The notes: a model not told the origin generated them from the letters alone. 64,000 nucleotides of DNA from Microcaldota archaeon (GCA_021816895.1 JAKAWW010000001.1:557067-621066), one strand, 5' to 3'. Positions 17,127-26,380 are shown, counted from the stretch's first letter. A program made the numbers and translations.

Positions 17127-18026
17127 TCATGCGTAGCCCTTTACCGTGCCTGCTGAAAAAATCCTTGGCACCGTCTGCCTGTCCAACAGGCACTTGTCGC
17201 CTGTTTCTACAGGCATTGCTGATTCGAGCTTGAAAAGCGCCTCATTGCCTTCTATGCTTTCAACGGTTGCCTTTGAATAGGAGAAATTGCTGCCTATGCC
17301 GTATATGCTTCCTTTGCTTATCTGCTCGCCAGCAAGAGCGCTCGCATTGAGCTCAAGCCTGATGCTTTTCACAGCGCTTACCTGCTTTGCTGATAAGATG
17401 TCGCCTTTCCCTATTTCTGAATAATCCATGCCTTTTATCGCAAGGCCTACGCGCGTCCCTGCGCTCGCCTCGCTTATGTCTTCATCCTGGCTCTGGATTG
17501 AGCGTATTGACACGCTCTTTCCTGAGCTGTGGACCAGTGTATCGTGCGCGTGCACCGTGCCCCTTGTCACTATGCCAAGCACGACAGTGCCTATGCCCTT
17601 AACATTGAAAGCCTTGTCTATGTCTATCCTTGCATTGCCTGCTGGCCTTTGCAATTTCGAACCGTACTCTATAATCTTTTCAACCACGGTGCTGCGCTCC
17701 ACTACCTCATAGTCAAGGTTTACGCCGCTCAGGATGCCGTGCCCTATCTCGTTGTCGTTTGTGAACAGCACGTGCTTGCCCAGAAGCGAGCACGCTATTA
17801 TCACCTCGCCCAGGTTCTTGTCTATGCTTTTGGTGCTCGCGACAACAACATCAGATATTGTCAAAACCTCCAGCATCGAGTAGAATTTCTCCATGTTGGG
17901 CATGAGAGCCGCTATCACATCGCTGCCGCTCTTCCGGTTGTAGAAGATGATGCTGTTCTCGGAGCCCTTCTTGCCTATGAACTTTGCCAGCTCATCGTCA
18001 AACGGCAACGCAGCTACTACGTCCAT
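17127..18026 (-). CDS. SelB-like elongation factor paralogue without a working GTPase site
   Basis: Residues about 130-215 are an EF-Tu domain 2 (VKGIGTVVLGIVTRGTVHAH...GTRVGLAIKGMDYSEIGKGD), followed by a domain-3-like barrel. The first 125 residues have the size of a G domain but lack the P-loop GxxxxGKT, the DxxG switch and NKxD, so GTP hydrolysis is not expected. This fits the archaeal SelB-like group (aSelBL) found in organisms without selenocysteine. The role is unknown; binding to tRNA or ribosome is inferred from the fold. Single-gene unit, start at the ATG that follows a short AT-rich leader. Confidence 0.75.
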   Translation of the reverse strand: MDVVAALPFDDELAKFIGKKGSENSIIFYNRKSGSDVIAALMPNMEKFYSMLEVLTISDVVVASTKSIDKNLGEVIIACSLLGKHVLFTNDNEIGHGILSGVNLDYEVVERSTVVEKIIEYGSKLQRPAGNARIDIDKAFNVKGIGTVVLGIVTRGTVHAHDTLVHSSGKSVSIRSIQSQDEDISEASAGTRVGLAIKGMDYSEIGKGDILSAKQVSAVKSIRLELNASALAGEQISKGSIYGIGSNFSYSKATVESIEGNEALFKLESAMPVETGDKCLLDRQTVPRIFSAGTVKGYA

Positions 18027-18198
18027 GAGTAGTCAACCTTTTTACGATGGTATTATTGTGACGTATGCATATTTATATTTCTTTTTGTGGTAAATATTAT
18101 TGCTGCTTTTGACATGCTTTGCATTTTGGCGTTGAAGTAGCACATACAGTGCATATTGCCATGCATAGGAAAGCAGGAAAACCGGAAAAGGTGTAACT

Positions 18199-18846
18199 AT
18201 GGGATTGATGAAGGAAGAGGACAAGAAATATGTTAAGGATCTTTTCGAAAAGAACCTTGCGAACGAGGTAAACATGCTGCTCTTTGTCGACTCTAAGGAG
18301 AAGTGCATGTACTGCAACGAGACGAAAGAACTGATGGAGGAGCTTGCTTCAATGAACCAAAAGCTGAAGCTGAAGGTTTATGACATAAATGCCAACAAGA
18401 AGGAGGCCCAGCTGCTTGGCATTGACAAGACGCCAAGCCTTACTTTGTGGGGCAAGACCAACTACAGCATATACTATTTCGGCATACCTGCAGGCCACGA
18501 GTTTGCCGCGCTTCTCGAAGACATTGTTGACGTGTCAAAAGGCGCGACAAGGCTGCAGCAAAGCACCAAGGAGAAGCTCAAAAGTATAAGCAAGCCGATG
18601 AGCATAAAGGTTTTTGTAACGCCAACATGCCCGTACTGCCCGAGGGCGGTGCGCACCGCGCATCAGTTCGCCATGGAGAACAAGAACATACGGGCTGAGA
18701 TGATAGAGGCGATGGAATTCGAGGCCATGTCAAACAAGTACGAGGTAATGGCCGTGCCGAAGATAGTGATAAACGACACGGTTTCTTTTGAAGGCGCATT
18801 GCCGGAAGACGCATTTATGGAGTACATGCTTGAAGCTGCAAAATAG
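18199..18846 (+). CDS. protein disulfide oxidoreductase with two thioredoxin domains (PDO/glutaredoxin-like)
   Basis: The 215-residue protein consists of two thioredoxin folds, each with a CxxC site: CMYC (36-39) and CPYC (144-147). This size and arrangement is typical of the archaeal PDO family, which forms, breaks or isomerises disulfides in cytoplasmic proteins and can receive electrons from thioredoxin reductase, here encoded at 45561-46502. A cis-Pro segment is visible in each half (KTPSLTL and AVPKIVI). AAAGGTGTAACT precedes the ATG. Confidence 0.9.
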   Translation: MGLMKEEDKKYVKDLFEKNLANEVNMLLFVDSKEKCMYCNETKELMEELASMNQKLKLKVYDINANKKEAQLLGIDKTPSLTLWGKTNYSIYYFGIPAGHEFAALLEDIVDVSKGATRLQQSTKEKLKSISKPMSIKVFVTPTCPYCPRAVRTAHQFAMENKNIRAEMIEAMEFEAMSNKYEVMAVPKIVINDTVSFEGALPEDAFMEYMLEAAK

Positions 18847-18889
18847 CCCGCCACGCCAACATATACAACAGGCAAAGCTACAGAAAAGG

Positions 18890-18897
18890 TATAAATA
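18890..18897 (+). promoter_or_regulatory. TATA box for the gene at 18927
   Basis: TATAAATA lies 37 bases before the ATG, with an AAGGTTGGG ribosome site in the short leader. Confidence 0.55.
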
Positions 18898-18926
18898 CAG
18901 CAGCGCAACAATATACAAAGGTTGGG

Positions 18927-19808
18927 ATGGCTTTCCGCGAAGCGCCATATAACGCATTCGAAGGATATGAGCGCACAGGAGAAGCCATTGCCTTATTCTT
19001 ATGCGATTTCTATAGCGGCATGCCCATCTTGGGCATTGTTGCGGCAATCGATGAAGAAAATTTAAAGCGCATTAAGAGCGCTTCTGACAGAGACAGCCTG
19101 GTCATAAACATGTATCCAGAGGTGCCCGTTAGGAGCGATTCCAAGGGCGATGAAAAAGAAGAAGCGAACAAGGTGCTTATAAAGTTCTTTTCTAAGAGCG
19201 ACAGCGGCTATGGCCTGGAATTTCTGCACCAGACAACAGCAACAGCAGAGGGCAAGCAAGCCCTTTCTTCACTTATACAAAAAGGCTTTTTCAAATATGA
19301 AATAAAAGAGATTGACAACGGAAGGCTTTACTTGTTTATGTATTATGACAATGAGAAGGTAAGGTTCAGGTTTCTTGGCGCTGGCGAAAAGCCGAAGAAT
19401 GAGGATGGCAGGGCTGTCTTCATGAAGAATGTGCTGAAAAATTGGCCCATATTCACTCATGATGTAATGATGGAACAAGGCAACACGGAGAAGCTGAAAG
19501 AAGCAGTTGCCAAAGGCCTGGCGGACACATACTTTTTCAAGGAAGGGGGCAATTTAGAGGTGGAGATCCTCGATAAGAGCAAGTTGCCGAAAGATGCCAT
19601 CATCGATGAAGCATTGATTGAACAGGCGCGTATAGCGCACTTCGTATTTCAGTTAGGCGAGACATCCGATCTGGTAATGACGCTATACAAGATGAATGCG
19701 CTGATACCGGATATTGCCTATTATGGTGGCAAAACATACTTTCGCATACTTGTTGACTTCAACAGGTTCGAGATAATGCTCAACGACGACACGCCCTACA
19801 TAGTTTGA
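18927..19808 (+). CDS. hypothetical cytoplasmic protein
   Basis: The 293-residue product is soluble and of mixed alpha/beta composition. It has no signal peptide, membrane helix or recognisable motif. It has its own TATA box and ribosome site and is convergent with the P-loop kinase gene, the two stop codons being about 10 bases apart. Codon use matches the core genes around it. No family recognised. Confidence 0.7.
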   Translation: MAFREAPYNAFEGYERTGEAIALFLCDFYSGMPILGIVAAIDEENLKRIKSASDRDSLVINMYPEVPVRSDSKGDEKEEANKVLIKFFSKSDSGYGLEFLHQTTATAEGKQALSSLIQKGFFKYEIKEIDNGRLYLFMYYDNEKVRFRFLGAGEKPKNEDGRAVFMKNVLKNWPIFTHDVMMEQGNTEKLKEAVAKGLADTYFFKEGGNLEVEILDKSKLPKDAIIDEALIEQARIAHFVFQLGETSDLVMTLYKMNALIPDIAYYGGKTYFRILVDFNRFEIMLNDDTPYIV

Positions 19809-19817
19809 AAAGCAAGC

Positions 19818-20474
19818 TCATTTTCTCAATGTCGCCATGGCGCCCATGTGCGCGTAAATCTCTGCTGCCGACTTCTCTTTGCTTTTTGATGCGTCTACCA
19901 TGATAAATCTGTATCCGTAAAGATGCTTAAGATAAGCAACAAATGCACTGTCATCAGCGCGCAACAGCAGCTTATGCACAGCGTCAATCCTTCCAGCCTT
20001 TCCTTCAAGCCGCTCGAGCAGCACCTGCATATCGGCATATAGGTAAAATACTGCGGCAGGCTTTGCCATCATGTCTAGAGGCGCGTGCATGGCCCGCTGC
20101 ACTAAGCTTATGCTGTTGTAGCCAGAGATAAGGTTGAACGAATAGGTGAAATAGGAAGGCACATGCTGCACTATTACCACGTCGTAGGCGTTCTGCACAG
20201 ATACGGCTTTGAGCATGCCCTTGCCGTAGTGCAGCATATAGGATCCTATGGAAAGCAGGTCGCTGCGCGAACCCGATGCGGCGCCATCAACATCTTTTGC
20301 GCTGATGCCTGAGCTGTTCAGCGTAGACGCCAAGATGCGCGCCTGCGTGGTCTTTCCGGTGCCCGGCTTGCCTTCTATGTATACAAGCGCGCCTTTGCTT
20401 TGCTCATTGTCATGGCTTGCGCTTGCCACTGCATGCTCATTCAGGAACCTGCCTTGATGCATGTGAAAGGACAC
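19818..20474 (-). CDS. thymidylate-kinase-like P-loop NMP kinase
   Basis: The 218-residue protein has a P-loop YIEGKPGTGKTTQARILAS (about 33-51) of the thymidylate kinase type, and later segments with dTMP-kinase-like spacing (AVFYLYADMQVLLERL; the lid region RIDAVHKLLLRAD). The canonical DR(Y/F) motif after the P-loop is not obvious, so it may be a diverged dTMP kinase or a related NMP kinase. The GTG start at 20474 lies about 26 bases from a TATAAATATAAAA box (minus strand), consistent with a leaderless message; an ATG 12 bases in is the alternative. Confidence 0.7.
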   Translation of the reverse strand: MSFHMHQGRFLNEHAVASASHDNEQSKGALVYIEGKPGTGKTTQARILASTLNSSGISAKDVDGAASGSRSDLLSIGSYMLHYGKGMLKAVSVQNAYDVVIVQHVPSYFTYSFNLISGYNSISLVQRAMHAPLDMMAKPAAVFYLYADMQVLLERLEGKAGRIDAVHKLLLRADDSAFVAYLKHLYGYRFIMVDASKSKEKSAAEIYAHMGAMATLRK

Positions 20475-20545
20475 AAAAGTTGAATAAGCACAATTTTATA
20501 TTTATAAGTTGCTGTCTCAATAAGTAAGTATTAAATAGTGATCGA

Positions 20546-21781
20546 GTGGCCATGAAAGGAGGAAAGCCCAATATAGCGATTATTGTGCTAGATTCGGTGC
20601 GCTATGATGCATTTGGCGAGGCTTTCAATCATATGAAGAGCAGCTTTTCGAAGCTCGGCAAATTTACAGCGCTGGGCAATTGCATCGCTCCTGCCTCATG
20701 GACCCTTCCTTCCCACGCTTCGCTCTTTACAGGCATGTACCCCAGCGAGCACGGCGCACACGAAACAAAAAGCATAAAGGCGCTAGACATAGACGGTATA
20801 AAACTCAGGAGGGATACGCTCATAGATGATCTTGCCGCGCTCGGCTACAAGACATATGGCATATCGGCAAATCCATACGTGCATCCGGTATACGGCTTTA
20901 CAGGCTTTGACAAGTTCAAGGAAGAGAGCTACTTCACTGACATGCACGGCTATGCGATAGAGGTGCCTGAGAGGCTCAAGCCGCTCCTTGCCAAATACAG
21001 GGAGCGCTACGGCGGCAGCTTCTTCAAGATAGGCTTCGCCATGCTGCGCGACGACCCCGCACTGATAACAGAGCTTGCCAATCTGCCGCTTGTCGGGGCT
21101 TTGACCCTGAAAAACCTGGCAAAAAAAGCGAGGGCGAAGGTCATAGAGGGCTGGCCTCTTGAAAAAGGCGGCAAGAATGCGCTCCAGAGCTTCGAGTCTT
21201 TCAATGCAAGAAGCCCGTTCTTCCTGTTTCTGAACCTCATGGAAGCTCACGAGCCCTACATAGGCAAGAAGGGCATGGACTTTGACTGGCCTACACCGTT
21301 CCTCAAGGAGCAGCCCGGCAGCGCGCTCATCGCAGCATGGAAGCGCAAGTACCGCGTTGGAATTGAAAAAGCATTGCAATACGCATATGGATTGTCGAAG
21401 CGCATCGTCGAAAGCTACCCGAACAGCGTTGTGATAATCACATCAGACCACGGGCAGGAATTCGGGGAGCACGGCTTCATAGGCCATGGTGTAAGATTGG
21501 ATGATGAGCTCGTGCATGTGCCCTTCATTGTGCGCCTTCCTGAACATATGGATGCAATAGAAAAAGACGTTTACTCATCGCTTGTCAATGTAAGGAGCTT
21601 CGTGAACGCCGCAGCAGCGGCAAAAAGAGACAGCATGGCAAGGCTCTATTCAAATGAAGTATATGCGGAAAGCTTCGGAATACAGGCAAGCATTGAAAAC
21701 CTCAAGAGGCTAGGCAAGGAGCTTGATTGGAAGAAGCTGAAAAGCCTTGACAGATACCAAAAAAGAACGTTCAGGGCCTGA
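20546..21781 (+). CDS. alkaline-phosphatase-superfamily (sulfatase-like) hydrolase
   Basis: The 411-residue protein opens with NIAIIVLDSVRYDAF, the metal-binding start of the sulfatase/phosphoglycerate-mutase superfamily, followed by SWTLPSHASLFTGMYPSEHG at the nucleophile region and IITSDHGQEFGEHG near residue 300 with the second metal site. The formylglycine motif C/S-x-P-x-R of true sulfatases is absent; the Ser/Thr of WTLPSHAS would be the nucleophile, so a phosphodiesterase or phosphotransferase is as likely. No signal peptide, so it acts in the cytoplasm or on lipid at the inner face. GTG at 20546 or ATG at 20552 may be the start. Its 3' end overlaps the convergent helicase gene by 11 bases. 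Confidence 0.8.
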   Translation: MAMKGGKPNIAIIVLDSVRYDAFGEAFNHMKSSFSKLGKFTALGNCIAPASWTLPSHASLFTGMYPSEHGAHETKSIKALDIDGIKLRRDTLIDDLAALGYKTYGISANPYVHPVYGFTGFDKFKEESYFTDMHGYAIEVPERLKPLLAKYRERYGGSFFKIGFAMLRDDPALITELANLPLVGALTLKNLAKKARAKVIEGWPLEKGGKNALQSFESFNARSPFFLFLNLMEAHEPYIGKKGMDFDWPTPFLKEQPGSALIAAWKRKYRVGIEKALQYAYGLSKRIVESYPNSVVIITSDHGQEFGEHGFIGHGVRLDDELVHVPFIVRLPEHMDAIEKDVYSSLVNVRSFVNAAAAAKRDSMARLYSNEVYAESFGIQASIENLKRLGKELDWKKLKSLDRYQKRTFRA

Positions 21782-23060
21782 ATTCGGTGTGCCTCGGCCT
21801 TCTATGGAAGCCGCTCCTGTCCCTGAATCGCCTGTCCCTGCTGCCTGCATGGCCTTCATTCCTCTGCCCGTAGCCATGGAACCTTGAATGGCCCATGTAT
21901 GAGCCGTGCTGCCCGTGGGCAAGCGCATTCCTTACTGCTTGCTCGAACTTTCCTGTTTCGACGTTTATCCGCTCCATCCTTATGTTGGCCTTGTATTCTA
22001 TGTCCCTTATCATGTTGAGCTCCTGCGGCGTTGCAATGGTAAACGCTACGCCCTCCCTGCCCAGCCTTGCCGTCCTGCCGGTGCGGTGTATGTACACGGT
22101 TGCCACATCAGGCACGTCGAAGTTTATTATGTCTGTGACGCTCACTATGTCAAGGCCCCTTGATGCAAGATTGGTCGATATAAGAAATTGCGCGTTCCCA
22201 CGAAACATGCGCAGCGAGTATTCCCTCTTTGCCTGGGTAAGGCCGCCGTGCATTAGTATAGCGTTCATTCCCGAACTGCGCAGAAGCGAATGGATCTTGT
22301 CTGCTTCGTATTTCGTGTTTGTGAAGATTATTGCCTTCTTCGGCTTGTGCTCGTCTATGTATGCGAGAAGCGCGGCAAACTTGGCGTTGTTGCTTACTAC
22401 AGCGTATTTGTGAGCTATGGTATTCACGGTAAGATCGTCTTCGCTGCCCACTTCGATGCTTGTCCTTGTGCTGTTCATGTGCCTGCTTGCTATGGTCTGA
22501 ATCTCCCTTGGCATCGTTGCGGAAAAGAGCATCGTCTGCCTGTTGCTCCCTAGCTTAGATATTATCTCCTCTATGTCGTCTATGAAGCCCATGTCGAGCA
22601 TTATGTCTGCTTCATCCAGCACAAGGTAGCGCACTTTCTCTAAATAGAGCGCGCCGCGCTCGTACAGGTCAAGCAGCCTGCCAGGCGTGCCTACTATTAT
22701 ATTCGCGCCGTTCCTTATCTGCTGCACCTGCACGTTTATAGAGGCGCCGCCATATACAGTAGCGACGCGCAGGCTTCCTGTGCAGAGCTTTGATGCTACA
22801 GAAGTTACCTGCAGCGCAAGCTCCCTTGTGGGCACTATTATGAGCGCGTAGATCGAATCGCCATGCCTTGCGCCGTTTATTATGGGCACGAGAAATGCGC
22901 CCGTCTTGCCTGAGCCGGTCTTAGACCTCACTATCACGTCTTTTCCCTGCATTATTGGGGGTATTGCAGCTGCCTGCACCTCCGTAGGGCTTACAAAGCC
23001 GATGGCATTAAGTTTGGCCACTAGCTCGCTGTTTATTCCTAATTCCGAAAAAGTCTCCAT
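21771..23060 (-). CDS. DEAD-box RNA helicase with Arg/Gly-rich tail
   Basis: All helicase motifs are present in order: Q-motif FVSPTEVQ, motif I SKTGSGKT, PTRELALQ, the GG motif, TPGR, DEAD, SAT, and C-terminal ARGLDI-like SRGLDI and HRTGRTARLGREG. It unwinds RNA duplexes with ATP, likely in ribosome assembly or cold adaptation. The last 60 residues are rich in Arg, Gly, His and Phe (HGYGQRNEGHAGSRDRRFRD), an RNA-binding tail. The ATG at 23060 is chosen because the family's N-terminus (METFSELGI) starts there and AAAGGTC precedes it; a frame extension of 10 codons upstream is unlikely. Confidence 0.93.
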   Translation of the reverse strand: METFSELGINSELVAKLNAIGFVSPTEVQAAAIPPIMQGKDVIVRSKTGSGKTGAFLVPIINGARHGDSIYALIIVPTRELALQVTSVASKLCTGSLRVATVYGGASINVQVQQIRNGANIIVGTPGRLLDLYERGALYLEKVRYLVLDEADIMLDMGFIDDIEEIISKLGSNRQTMLFSATMPREIQTIASRHMNSTRTSIEVGSEDDLTVNTIAHKYAVVSNNAKFAALLAYIDEHKPKKAIIFTNTKYEADKIHSLLRSSGMNAILMHGGLTQAKREYSLRMFRGNAQFLISTNLASRGLDIVSVTDIINFDVPDVATVYIHRTGRTARLGREGVAFTIATPQELNMIRDIEYKANIRMERINVETGKFEQAVRNALAHGQHGSYMGHSRFHGYGQRNEGHAGSRDRRFRDRSGFHRRPRHTEFRP

Positions 23061-23175
23061 ATTATGACCTTTAGCCTTGCAATAGCACACGCGTGCAGAA
23101 AAAGCAAGCTTACATAAAGCTTTATTTGCACAAATGTATAAATCTTTCGCTTTTCAAAGAAACAAAAGGATTTCG

Positions 23176-24351
23176 ATGGATTCCATGACAGACATAAAAT
23201 TCAGGTATCTTCTTGCGTCGAGGGCACTCAGGAGCATTGCCCTTATATACATGAGCTTGGCGTTCTCGCTTTACCTTGTGGCGCTGCACATCTCTATTAT
23301 AAACATAGGCCTTGTCGCAGCTACGACAATGCTGTTCATGATATTCCTCACAATGCTTTTGGGTTATATAGGCGACTGGAAAGGCTACAAGAAAGAGATT
23401 GTGGTTGCAGAAGCATTCGCGTTTTTGGGCGCATTGATAATAGGCATCTCTACACAGTCATGGCTTGTAATCATCGGCATGATAATAGCAGGCCTGAGCG
23501 GAAGCGCGGGCGGCATGCGCGGCGCATTCTCCCCGGGCACAAATGCATTGATAGCAAGCAGCTATAGCGATGAACAAGAGCGCGTGCACAAGTACTCCCT
23601 GATAACAATGGTGGCTTCGGGCGCGGCAATAGGCGGCAGCATACTATTCAGCAGCATATCCTTCATAGAGAAAAGCGTTGGCTTGGTCAATGCATACAGG
23701 TACCTCTATATTGCTTCGGCGCTAATGCTTTTCGTATCGCTGCTTTTCCTATTGATGCTCAACGAGGCGAAGAGGCCTGCTAAGACAACAAAACTTATGA
23801 AAGCAAGCAGCATGAAGTATTCGCTGCGCGTCATAACTGCGAATGCGCTTGGCGGAGTAGGCATGGGTATATTCATGCCGCTGCTGCCGCTGTGGTTCAA
23901 GCTCATGTACAATGCGAATACGTTTGAGATAGGCATGATATTCACGAGCGTTTACATATCAACAGCATTTGGCTCTTATATTTCATCAAAGATTGCGCAC
24001 AGGCTTAATGCGGTGAACATTGCTTCCTACACGCGCCTCCTTAGCGGCGTGCTGCTCTTTGCGATGGCAATATCGCCGCTTATCGTTATTGCGGGAATCA
24101 TCTACGTGGCGAGGGCGCTTGTAGCTGGATTTGGCAGCCCGAGCAGGACCACTGTGAACGTAAGGGGCATTGACACAGAGGACTACGGCACCGCCACCAG
24201 CGTGCAGGGCATTGCGTCACGGGTAGCGCAGCTTAGCTCTGGTGCGAGCGGGTACGCGATGGATTATGCGCTGCCCCTTCCGCTTTTCATAGGCGGATTG
24301 TTCCAGCTTGCAAGTGGGATAAGCTACAAGCTGCTCTTCAAGAAAAAGTAA
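23176..24351 (+). CDS. MFS transporter
   Basis: The product (391 residues) has about 12 hydrophobic helices and the major-facilitator loop motif between helices 2 and 3 (GYIGDWKGYKKEI, equal to GxxxDrxGrk). The substrate cannot be read from the sequence; drug or metabolite export is common in this group. ATG 23176 is preferred to one 42 bases earlier because AAAGGA lies six bases before it and a TATAAAT box at about 23138 would overlap the earlier coding start. It diverges from the helicase gene. Confidence 0.88.
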   Translation: MDSMTDIKFRYLLASRALRSIALIYMSLAFSLYLVALHISIINIGLVAATTMLFMIFLTMLLGYIGDWKGYKKEIVVAEAFAFLGALIIGISTQSWLVIIGMIIAGLSGSAGGMRGAFSPGTNALIASSYSDEQERVHKYSLITMVASGAAIGGSILFSSISFIEKSVGLVNAYRYLYIASALMLFVSLLFLLMLNEAKRPAKTTKLMKASSMKYSLRVITANALGGVGMGIFMPLLPLWFKLMYNANTFEIGMIFTSVYISTAFGSYISSKIAHRLNAVNIASYTRLLSGVLLFAMAISPLIVIAGIIYVARALVAGFGSPSRTTVNVRGIDTEDYGTATSVQGIASRVAQLSSGASGYAMDYALPLPLFIGGLFQLASGISYKLLFKKK

Positions 24352-24550
24352 CAGCAATGCTTTGTATGCCTATTATTTCAGTTTGCTTCTTCAGCTGAGA
24401 TCATAAAGCTCTGTGAGAAAACTCTTGAATTATGAATCTTTCTGCATAAAACACATAGGCTTGAAACTCATCCTGCTACTGTATATCGTGGGCCTTCTTT
24501 CTAGATGATGTGATAATTATCAATTGTATTTGGTACAGATCTGAAATAAG

Positions 24551-25282
24551 CTACAGATACCCGCCTGCTGCCACTATTGTAGTACCAGTTATGAAACTTG
24601 CGTTGTCCGATGCCAGAAATAGGATAGTTTTTGCTATCTCTTCAGGTTCTCCGAATCTCTTCAATAGAATGCTTTGTATTTCTGATTTGACATAACTTTT
24701 TGGCAAGTCTTTGTTTATGTCTGTATTGACCCATCCAGGAGCCACGCAGTTCACGCGTATATTAGGGGCTAGTTCCTCTGCAAGATCTTTGGTTAGACTG
24801 ATCAACCCTGCCTTTGACGCATCATAGTCCATGGTTTCAGGGCTTACCCCATCAATCCCGCTTGTTGATGCTACATTGATTATACTGCCCTTTTTCATGT
24901 GTAGCGTAACATATTTGGCGCAGATAAAGGCCCCAATAAGGTTAACGCCAAGGGTCCTCCTCCATTGCTCTACGGTGCGGTCCCTGAATGGCGAATCAAA
25001 AATTATACCTGCGTTATTAACAAGGATATCTATTCTGCCAAATCTCTTGATTGCTTTTTCAACCATTTGTTTTACTTCGCGCTCATTGGAAACATCGCAT
25101 TTAATTGCAATCGCGTCAGAGCCCATGCTCTTAATCTTGCGTACAACAGAATTGGCTTCCTTTTCTGCTTTGGAGTAGTTAACAACAATTTTGCAACCCT
25201 CTTTAGCAAACAGGAGGGCGGTAGCTCTTCCTATACCCCTACTAGAACCAGTTATCAGTGCAATCTTGCCTTTTAGGATCAT
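24551..25282 (-). CDS. short-chain dehydrogenase/reductase, FabG-like
   Basis: The 243-residue protein is a classical SDR: Rossmann motif TGSSRGIG (12-19), NNAG (about 89-92), catalytic Ser in VASTSG, YDASK (Tyr-xxx-Lys) and the PGWVNT turn. It uses NAD(P)H to reduce a carbonyl, for example 3-oxoacyl-ACP or a sugar or alcohol substrate; the exact substrate cannot be told. It is more AT-rich than the MFS gene next to it and marks the start of the accessory segment, suggesting it was acquired. Confidence 0.9.
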   Translation of the reverse strand: MILKGKIALITGSSRGIGRATALLFAKEGCKIVVNYSKAEKEANSVVRKIKSMGSDAIAIKCDVSNEREVKQMVEKAIKRFGRIDILVNNAGIIFDSPFRDRTVEQWRRTLGVNLIGAFICAKYVTLHMKKGSIINVASTSGIDGVSPETMDYDASKAGLISLTKDLAEELAPNIRVNCVAPGWVNTDINKDLPKSYVKSEIQSILLKRFGEPEEIAKTILFLASDNASFITGTTIVAAGGYL

Positions 25283-25400
25283 TCAATCCAATTCATAGGG
25301 AAGATAACAAATTAAATACTTTACCACCAACTATTTATCGTGAATCTTTGTCGCTGAGAAATTAATTTATTGATTTTTAAGCGAACATTAATGATGTTCA

Positions 25401-25469
25401 ATCGTCTAGCCAGGTCAAGGACACATGCCCTTCGAGCCTGGAACCCAGAATCAGATCCAGGCGGGAGCA
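25401..25469 (+). other. tRNA-like relic (Glu-like)
   Basis: The stretch contains a good D-arm (GTCTAGCCAGGTCAAGGAC), an anticodon-arm-like CATGCCCTTCGAGCCTG with TTC in the loop, and a 3' acceptor-like CGGGAGCA, in tRNA order. The 5' acceptor strand and the TTC of the T-loop do not match, and the region overlaps the start of the gene at 25425. It may be a decayed tRNA-Glu 3' part left by integration, or chance. Confidence 0.25.
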
Positions 25470-25916
25470 CATGCAAATAGGAATGGTGATATTTTGAGCG
25501 GCATACCAGGTTATTATACCAAGGCCAGGCACAGAAAGCTTGTTGAATGGATGAGGCATAATAAGCCAAAAACAATAATAAACAAACCAGTATGGGTAGT
25601 ACCTCATTCCATTATAGACCCTCAGCTAGCCATACGGCCTTTTCCAACAATATTTGTATCAGATGAGCTCCCCAAATGGCTGAGGGACACAATAGTTTAT
25701 CACGAATTTGTAGAAACCCAAAAGGTTGAAGAATTAGGGCACAAAAAGGCCCACGAATTCGCGGTAGAAGCTGAGTATCGTTATCTGGTAGTGCACAAGT
25801 TACTTGACAAATTTCTAAAGTCTAAATACAAAGGGCTAGTTACCCAAAGAGAGAGGATTTGGAAAAAGAAAGGATATAAGATACCTGTACGTCAGGAAGA
25901 AGTGGTGGGACGATGA
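25425..25916 (+). CDS. hypothetical protein with HEFVE motif
   Basis: The 163-residue basic protein has no signal peptide. Its centre holds YHEFVE (about 97-102) followed by LGHKKAHEFAVEAEY, an arrangement of His and Glu residues that recalls zinc-binding metallopeptidase helices, although HExxE is not the standard HExxH. Its stop overlaps the start of the following Nudix gene by four bases (ATGA), so the two are probably made together. Function is not known. Confidence 0.6.
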   Translation: MPFEPGTQNQIQAGAHANRNGDILSGIPGYYTKARHRKLVEWMRHNKPKTIINKPVWVVPHSIIDPQLAIRPFPTIFVSDELPKWLRDTIVYHEFVETQKVEELGHKKAHEFAVEAEYRYLVVHKLLDKFLKSKYKGLVTQRERIWKKKGYKIPVRQEEVVGR

Positions 25917-26380
25917 CCGGCACTTACGGCGCACATGCATTCCCTAGGGGCGTTGAGCTCGTAGTAGGCACAGTCATAGAAAACAAGAGGGGCGAGCTCT
26001 TCCTTGTCAGGTCGCCGAAGTGGCGCAACAAGTGGGTCATGCCTGGCGGCCACGTAGAGCCTGGCGAACGCATGGCGCATGCTGCAGTCCGCGAGGGGCG
26101 CGAGGAGACCGGGCTCAGGCTTAAGGCCATTGCCGTGGTGAACTACGGTGAGCTCATCGGTGCGCCTGACTTCGCCAGGAGAGCGCACATGGTGTATTTC
26201 GACTTCTACTGCAGAGTAGTTGGCAATGACAAGGTAAAGCTCAACGAAGAGCTGAGCGAGTACAAATGGGTAAAGCCCGCTGACGCACTGAAGCTGAATC
26301 TTGCAAAAGGCTATCCGGAAGTAATACGCAACCTTCTGTCATACAAGCGCCACGGGCGCATGGCCCGCATAAAGCTTTAG
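25913..26380 (+). CDS. Nudix hydrolase
   Basis: The 155-residue protein has a complete Nudix box, GHVEPGERMAHAAVREGR followed by EETGL (GX5EX7REUXEEXGU), so it should hydrolyse a nucleoside diphosphate linked to another group with Mg. The WVMPGGH lead-in resembles GDP-mannose hydrolase and ADP-ribose pyrophosphatase types. It is GC-rich compared with the genes after it and is coupled by a four-base overlap to the HEFVE protein gene. Confidence 0.9.
   Translation: MTGTYGAHAFPRGVELVVGTVIENKRGELFLVRSPKWRNKWVMPGGHVEPGERMAHAAVREGREETGLRLKAIAVVNYGELIGAPDFARRAHMVYFDFYCRVVGNDKVKLNEELSEYKWVKPADALKLNLAKGYPEVIRNLLSYKRHGRMARIKL

Noticed and set aside
20546-21781. True sulfatase
   Set aside because: The C/S-x-P-x-R formylglycine motif is missing, so only the alkaline-phosphatase superfamily is claimed.
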